From: Bacteroidaceae bacterium
GTDB taxonomy: Bacteria > Bacteroidota > Bacteroidia > Bacteroidales > Bacteroidaceae
Reading direction: 5' to 3'
DNA length: 57,065 nt
Assembly: GCA_017548075.1 (NCBI GenBank)
Contig: JAFYNL010000010.1
Location: 1 to 57,065, forward strand
A program made the translations under genes and the position numbers. Shown piece after piece: positions 53,818 to 57,065 of this stretch. The notes beneath the pieces are model-generated. The model was not told the origin of the DNA. It made no database searches and was given only the letters and a program-made list of their open reading frames with translations. Position 1 is the stretch's first letter; each line of letters begins with the position of its first letter.

Positions 53818-56298
53818 ATGAAAAGGAAATCAATCATAAGCATGTTGTTGTTGAGCATGATGTTGGGTATGTTCTCCACATCATGTCAGGACATGCTCTC
53901 TCCCAACAGTGAGCGTCACGCATACACCGTGGCAGAGGATACCCTGTATTCCTATTGGGGCATACTCAAGTCTCTGCAGAATATAGCAGAGCGTTACGTC
54001 ATCCTTAATGAATGTCGTGGCGATTTGGTCGATGCATCTGGTTATGTAAGTGATACCATTGCAGCGATTATTAACTTTGGTGAAGTAGATAATCCCGAGA
54101 ACTGGGAAGATGGTGCATGTGCTTATCTGAATATAAGCGACTACTATCACATCATCAATAGTTGTAATGCTTATCTTGCCATGTGCGATACGGTTCGCAC
54201 TACAGGCACGAACCAGAAGTACATGCTCAAGGAGTATGCTCAGGTGCAGTCTATCCGTGCTTGGGTATACATGCAGCTGCTCTATGCTTACGGCGAGAAC
54301 AGGGTTCCTTTCTATAAGGAGCCGATGCTTACAACCAAGGACATAGACGAATTCATCGCAGACAAGAATCATCCGTTGTTGACAGCTCAGTTGCTGGAAC
54401 AGGAACTTGCTCCAGAGTTGGAAACCCTGGAACCTGTAGAGGTGAGGTTGTCCAATGAGACCGACGACCAGCAGATGTATGATTATCAGGGCATGCCGGA
54501 TTATAACAATTATGGTGATGTGAACAGCGGCAACAGCCATTTTGTATGTCATAGCAGCAAATGTTTGTTCCCCATTTCTATTGTTTTGGGTGACCTCTAT
54601 CTGTTGAGTGGCAATTATACAAGGGCGGCTCAGCATTACTACAACTACATCAACACTCCGAACTGTGGTCCTTTGGCTGTGGACAGATGTTATAGTAGAG
54701 GCATTCTTGACAGCAAGTTGGATTATCCCATCTACTCTTATGATGAAGGCAGTGTTCCCTATACAGAGAAGAATGCCGTTAGCAGGGGAACTGAGGCAAT
54801 TACTTGTATCCCCAGCAATAAGGGTAAGCTCGAGGGTAAGGTGTTGACCGACATTAACCGTCTATTTGGCTTTGAGGCATCAATGCGAACTTCGGGCAAT
54901 GAAAGTGGCGGTGCTTCCGTTGGTTTGAGTCGCAATTACGAGCGCGAGTTGCTTCCCAGTAAGGGCTACGAAGCTCTCTGCGATAGTCAGAAGTATGAAA
55001 TCTACGTAGGTGAGCCTACCAGTGACAATACGTTGGACTGGGGAAAGGCAGTTACTCTTGAGGTGCTGGAAGGTGTAGGCGATGCTCGTCGAGCATGGAT
55101 TTACGCAAAGGAAGGTAGGCAGTGGGAGTTCCGTGTAGGTGACGATGACTTTTACGGTAAGATGGTTGCTAAGCAGAATCCTGGAGGCTCCTTCTCTACA
55201 ACTTATCCTGTTATTTATCGTAAGAGCACCGTATGGCTCCGCTATGCAGAGGCTTTGAACCGTGCTGGTTTCCCCAGCTATGCATTTGCTATCCTCAAGA
55301 CTGGTCTTTGCAACAATAGAGACTGGTTCCCACAAGATCCATCTGCTATGCTTGAAGAAGTTGAGAGCTCAACAGGATCTCCTTATCTTTATATGAGAAC
55401 TGGCACTGATGCTTCTGTTTATTTCGATTATAACATCACAGACTCTGTGTTCATTTATCAATACTTTGATGAAGCTGGTCAGAATATAATTCTGCCTGGA
55501 GTAGAGGAAGGAATGTCTTCTCGTGAGGAATTGTTAGCATGGGTGGAAAATTACTTCCAGCAGGAGTTCGAGGCTTATCAGGAAGCTTATCAGGCTTCTT
55601 TGGATACAGAAGAGCCTTTGCCTCCCATGGATGAACCTCGCGAAGTAGATCCTTCAAGAGTTTATTGGGCACCCAAGGACGTGAATTCATTTGGTTCTCC
55701 CATTGCAAACGGTGCTGCTTGCTACTACATTGCTCTTCCTGAGTTGAGGCGTGCAGCCAATACTCCTTATCTTGATTTCAAGCAGACATACTTGCGCGGC
55801 CAGAACCAGACACAACTGATTTACAGTAAGGACCGCACTAAGATGCTGACTAGTAGCACTATGCAGGAGCGCTGGCCTAGTGGTCAAACGAACTCTGAAT
55901 ACACCTACACTATCGGTGTGCACCAGCGTGGTTGCGGTTTCATCCTTTCCGATGATCCTGAGAGTTATGGACGTTCTTCTTACAACTATGTAGGCCTGAT
56001 GCAGAAGAAAATCAAGGAGGCCACAGGTAAGGATGTGACGGAAGAAGACATCTATAGCGGTGCATACGATGAGGATATTCAGAATGCAGTCGAAGACCTC
56101 ATCATCGATGAGGCAGCTCTTGAACTTGCATTCGAGGGCTCTCGTTTCAGCGACCTTTGCCGTGTGGCATTGCGCAGAAACGATCCAAACTACCTTGCTG
56201 AGCGTGTGGCTAAGCGTCATACTGGCGAGGTTGACGGAAACCTCCAGAGTTGGCTGCAGGATAAGTCACACTGGTTCCTGCCCATTCCCAAAGAGTAA
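53818..56298 (+). CDS. SusD/RagB family nutrient-binding lipoprotein (second copy, large)
   Basis: This 826-residue lipoprotein has Cys23 (FSTSC) as lipid site. AEYAQVQSIRAW-like wording (YAQVQSIRAWVYMQLLYAYGENRVPFY) is the SusD helix, and IIDEAALELAFEGSRFSDLCRVALRR is the C-terminal signature. It is far longer than the usual 500-600 residues. Part of the extra length is an acidic, Pro-rich segment (about 577-618, QEFEAYQEAYQASLDTEE and on). It is the last gene of the operon, followed by a good terminator. Confidence 0.93.
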   Translation: MKRKSIISMLLLSMMLGMFSTSCQDMLSPNSERHAYTVAEDTLYSYWGILKSLQNIAERYVILNECRGDLVDASGYVSDTIAAIINFGEVDNPENWEDGACAYLNISDYYHIINSCNAYLAMCDTVRTTGTNQKYMLKEYAQVQSIRAWVYMQLLYAYGENRVPFYKEPMLTTKDIDEFIADKNHPLLTAQLLEQELAPELETLEPVEVRLSNETDDQQMYDYQGMPDYNNYGDVNSGNSHFVCHSSKCLFPISIVLGDLYLLSGNYTRAAQHYYNYINTPNCGPLAVDRCYSRGILDSKLDYPIYSYDEGSVPYTEKNAVSRGTEAITCIPSNKGKLEGKVLTDINRLFGFEASMRTSGNESGGASVGLSRNYERELLPSKGYEALCDSQKYEIYVGEPTSDNTLDWGKAVTLEVLEGVGDARRAWIYAKEGRQWEFRVGDDDFYGKMVAKQNPGGSFSTTYPVIYRKSTVWLRYAEALNRAGFPSYAFAILKTGLCNNRDWFPQDPSAMLEEVESSTGSPYLYMRTGTDASVYFDYNITDSVFIYQYFDEAGQNIILPGVEEGMSSREELLAWVENYFQQEFEAYQEAYQASLDTEEPLPPMDEPREVDPSRVYWAPKDVNSFGSPIANGAACYYIALPELRRAANTPYLDFKQTYLRGQNQTQLIYSKDRTKMLTSSTMQERWPSGQTNSEYTYTIGVHQRGCGFILSDDPESYGRSSYNYVGLMQKKIKEATGKDVTEEDIYSGAYDEDIQNAVEDLIIDEAALELAFEGSRFSDLCRVALRRNDPNYLAERVAKRHTGEVDGNLQSWLQDKSHWFLPIPKE

Positions 56299-56328
56299 GA
56301 GTAGAATCTTATAACATAATTTGGTATG

Positions 56329-56365
56329 AAGAGCCGTTGGAGATTGCCTCTGACGGCTCTTTTTG
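56329..56365 (+). terminator. Intrinsic terminator of the FAS1-SusCD operon
   Basis: A nine-base stem (AAGAGCCGT / ACGGCTCTT) with a 15-base loop is followed by four T, 31 bases after the SusD stop. Array H begins 13 bases further on. Confidence 0.85.
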
Positions 56366-56377
56366 TGCTCTTCCACC

Positions 56378-56509
56378 AAACTAGCTGTGGATAGTTTCCA
56401 AACGTCACACGTGAAGTTCCCAAACATCACACGTGAACTTTGCCAACTTAACACGTTACGTTTGCAATCTTAACGTGTTAACTTTGCCAATGTAACTGCA
56501 GTCGTTTTT
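56378..56509. repeat. 22-bp dyad repeat array H (6 units)
   Basis: Six exact 22-bp units lie at 56378-56399, 56400-56421, 56422-56443, 56444-56465, 56466-56487 and 56488-56509. Units 2 and 3 have TCAC-AC-GTGA in place of TAAC-NN-GTTA, a change made on both arms at once. Unit 1 keeps only the outer arms (AAACTA / TAGTTT), also changed on both sides. Unit 6 is the CTGCAG-bearing end unit in reverse orientation. Confidence 0.92.
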
Positions 56510-56594
56510 CATCTTACCCTACCTCTCTGAGACAAAATGTCGGTAATAAGACAGATTATACCTTATTTGTCGTTCCTATGTTCCAAAAAAGTTG

Positions 56595-56602
56595 TACCTT
56601 TG
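56595..56602 (+). promoter_or_regulatory. -7 element TACCTTTG for the calycin-like gene
   Basis: TACCTTTG lies 50 bases before the ATG at 56653. A TTTG at 56566-56569 is 25 bases upstream, longer than ideal. Confidence 0.65.
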
Positions 56603-56652
56603 CGCCTGAATTTTCAGGAAGCATCTACTCAATAACATCAAAAATATAAAAG

Positions 56653-57065
56653 ATGAAGAAATTTTTACTCACTATTCTTTGTGCACTTTTCGGCATTTAT
56701 GGAATGGCACAAAGCGAGAAAATCTACACAGAACCGCTAGTTGTAACTGTTGATGGTGAAAGCACAGAGCCTCAGGATGCAAGTGTCACAGTTGTTGACA
56801 ATGGCGACGGCACAATCAATTTTGTGCTGAACAACTTCTTCCTTGGAGCAGGTGAGGAGAGTCTTCCCGTAGGCAATGTCAGCGTTGCAAACATTCCTAC
56901 CACAGAGGCAAGCGATGGTCTGATCTATTTCACATTTACAGGTCCCATCACCATTGAGCCAGGTAACGTAGAAGGCATGAGCGATACAGATTGGTATGGT
57001 CCCATGCTTGGCGAAATACCTCTTGTCCTCAATGGCAAGATGAACGATGAGAAACTCTTTGTCAC
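56653..57065 (+). CDS. Secreted calycin-like domain protein (partial, cut by the window end)
   Basis: The first 137 codons are present and open to the window end. A signal peptide (MKKFLLTILCALFGIYGMAQ, about 20 residues) is followed by a beta-rich segment (VTVVDNGDGTINFVLNNFFLGAGEESLPVGNV) and then a mention of LVLNGKMNDEKLFV. This order is that of the Bacteroidales calycin-like family, whose function is unknown. The 3' part is outside the window. Confidence 0.75.
   Translation, partial: MKKFLLTILCALFGIYGMAQSEKIYTEPLVVTVDGESTEPQDASVTVVDNGDGTINFVLNNFFLGAGEESLPVGNVSVANIPTTEASDGLIYFTFTGPITIEPGNVEGMSDTDWYGPMLGEIPLVLNGKMNDEKLFV

Noticed and set aside
247-56509. The 22-bp arrays as CRISPR repeats.
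   Set aside because: The units are directly adjacent, with no unique spacers, and no cas genes are present.

Overview
The window reads as a chromosomal segment of a Bacteroidales bacterium, most like Prevotellaceae/Bacteroidaceae. Three things point there. Promoters carry the Bacteroidetes -7 element TAnnTTTG (TACCTTTG, TATATTTG, TATCTTTG and similar), often with TTG/TTTG about 19-21 bases upstream. The gene families include SusC/SusD pairs, a TamB/TamL pair, carboxyspermidine dehydrogenase, a DUF5715-type protein, a calycin-like protein and a GH3 beta-xylosidase-like enzyme. Most gene starts lack strong Shine-Dalgarno sequences. No phage, insertion sequence, plasmid or CRISPR is visible, and every large ORF is intact.

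Layout. 1-4.9 kb: a minus-strand operon rsmI > coiled-coil lipoprotein > hflX > class I fumarase. 5-6.8 kb: tdk > AI-2E family permease, divergent from it. 7.0 kb: tRNA-Lys(UUU). 7.1-11.5 kb: a TonB-dependent receptor (minus) divergent from a secreted GH3 enzyme (plus). 11.7 kb: initiator tRNA-fMet (minus). 11.9-14.0 kb: TetR regulator > fabG > RluA-type pseudouridine synthase. 14.1-21.2 kb: tamB > tamL (outer-membrane assembly). 21.4-24.7 kb: minus-strand operon phoH > purC > menG > aroE with overlapping or closely spaced genes. 24.8-28.7 kb: DUF5715 M15-like protein, LTxxQ (Spy/CpxP-like) protein, carboxyspermidine dehydrogenase > recA. 28.9-31.1 kb: minus-strand small coiled-coil gene > zapA > rny. 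31.2-35.8 kb: a divergent sugar transferase and an unknown gene (minus) beside a Wzc-type tyrosine kinase (plus). 36-39.1 kb: thiD (minus) and a secreted M6 metalloprotease (plus). 39.5-56.3 kb: a six-gene operon built as FAS1 lipoprotein-SusC-SusD, repeated twice. 56.6 kb to the end: the start of a secreted calycin-like protein.

Two things stand out. First, at eight places there are tandem arrays of a 22-bp unit, about 37 units in all. Each unit approximates a 20-bp inverted repeat, AAACGTAAC-NN-GTTACGTTT, plus a two-base spacer. The arrays lie at gene 3' ends, several run into stop codons, and one lies inside the DUF5715-type reading frame. Many variant units change on both arms together, which suggests selection for dyad or hairpin structure. 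I know of no described element that matches. Second, the tandem FAS1-SusC-SusD operon has no carbohydrate-active enzyme or adjacent regulator. It looks like a surface uptake or adhesion system of unknown substrate, possibly peptide or protein given the secreted M6 protease just upstream.
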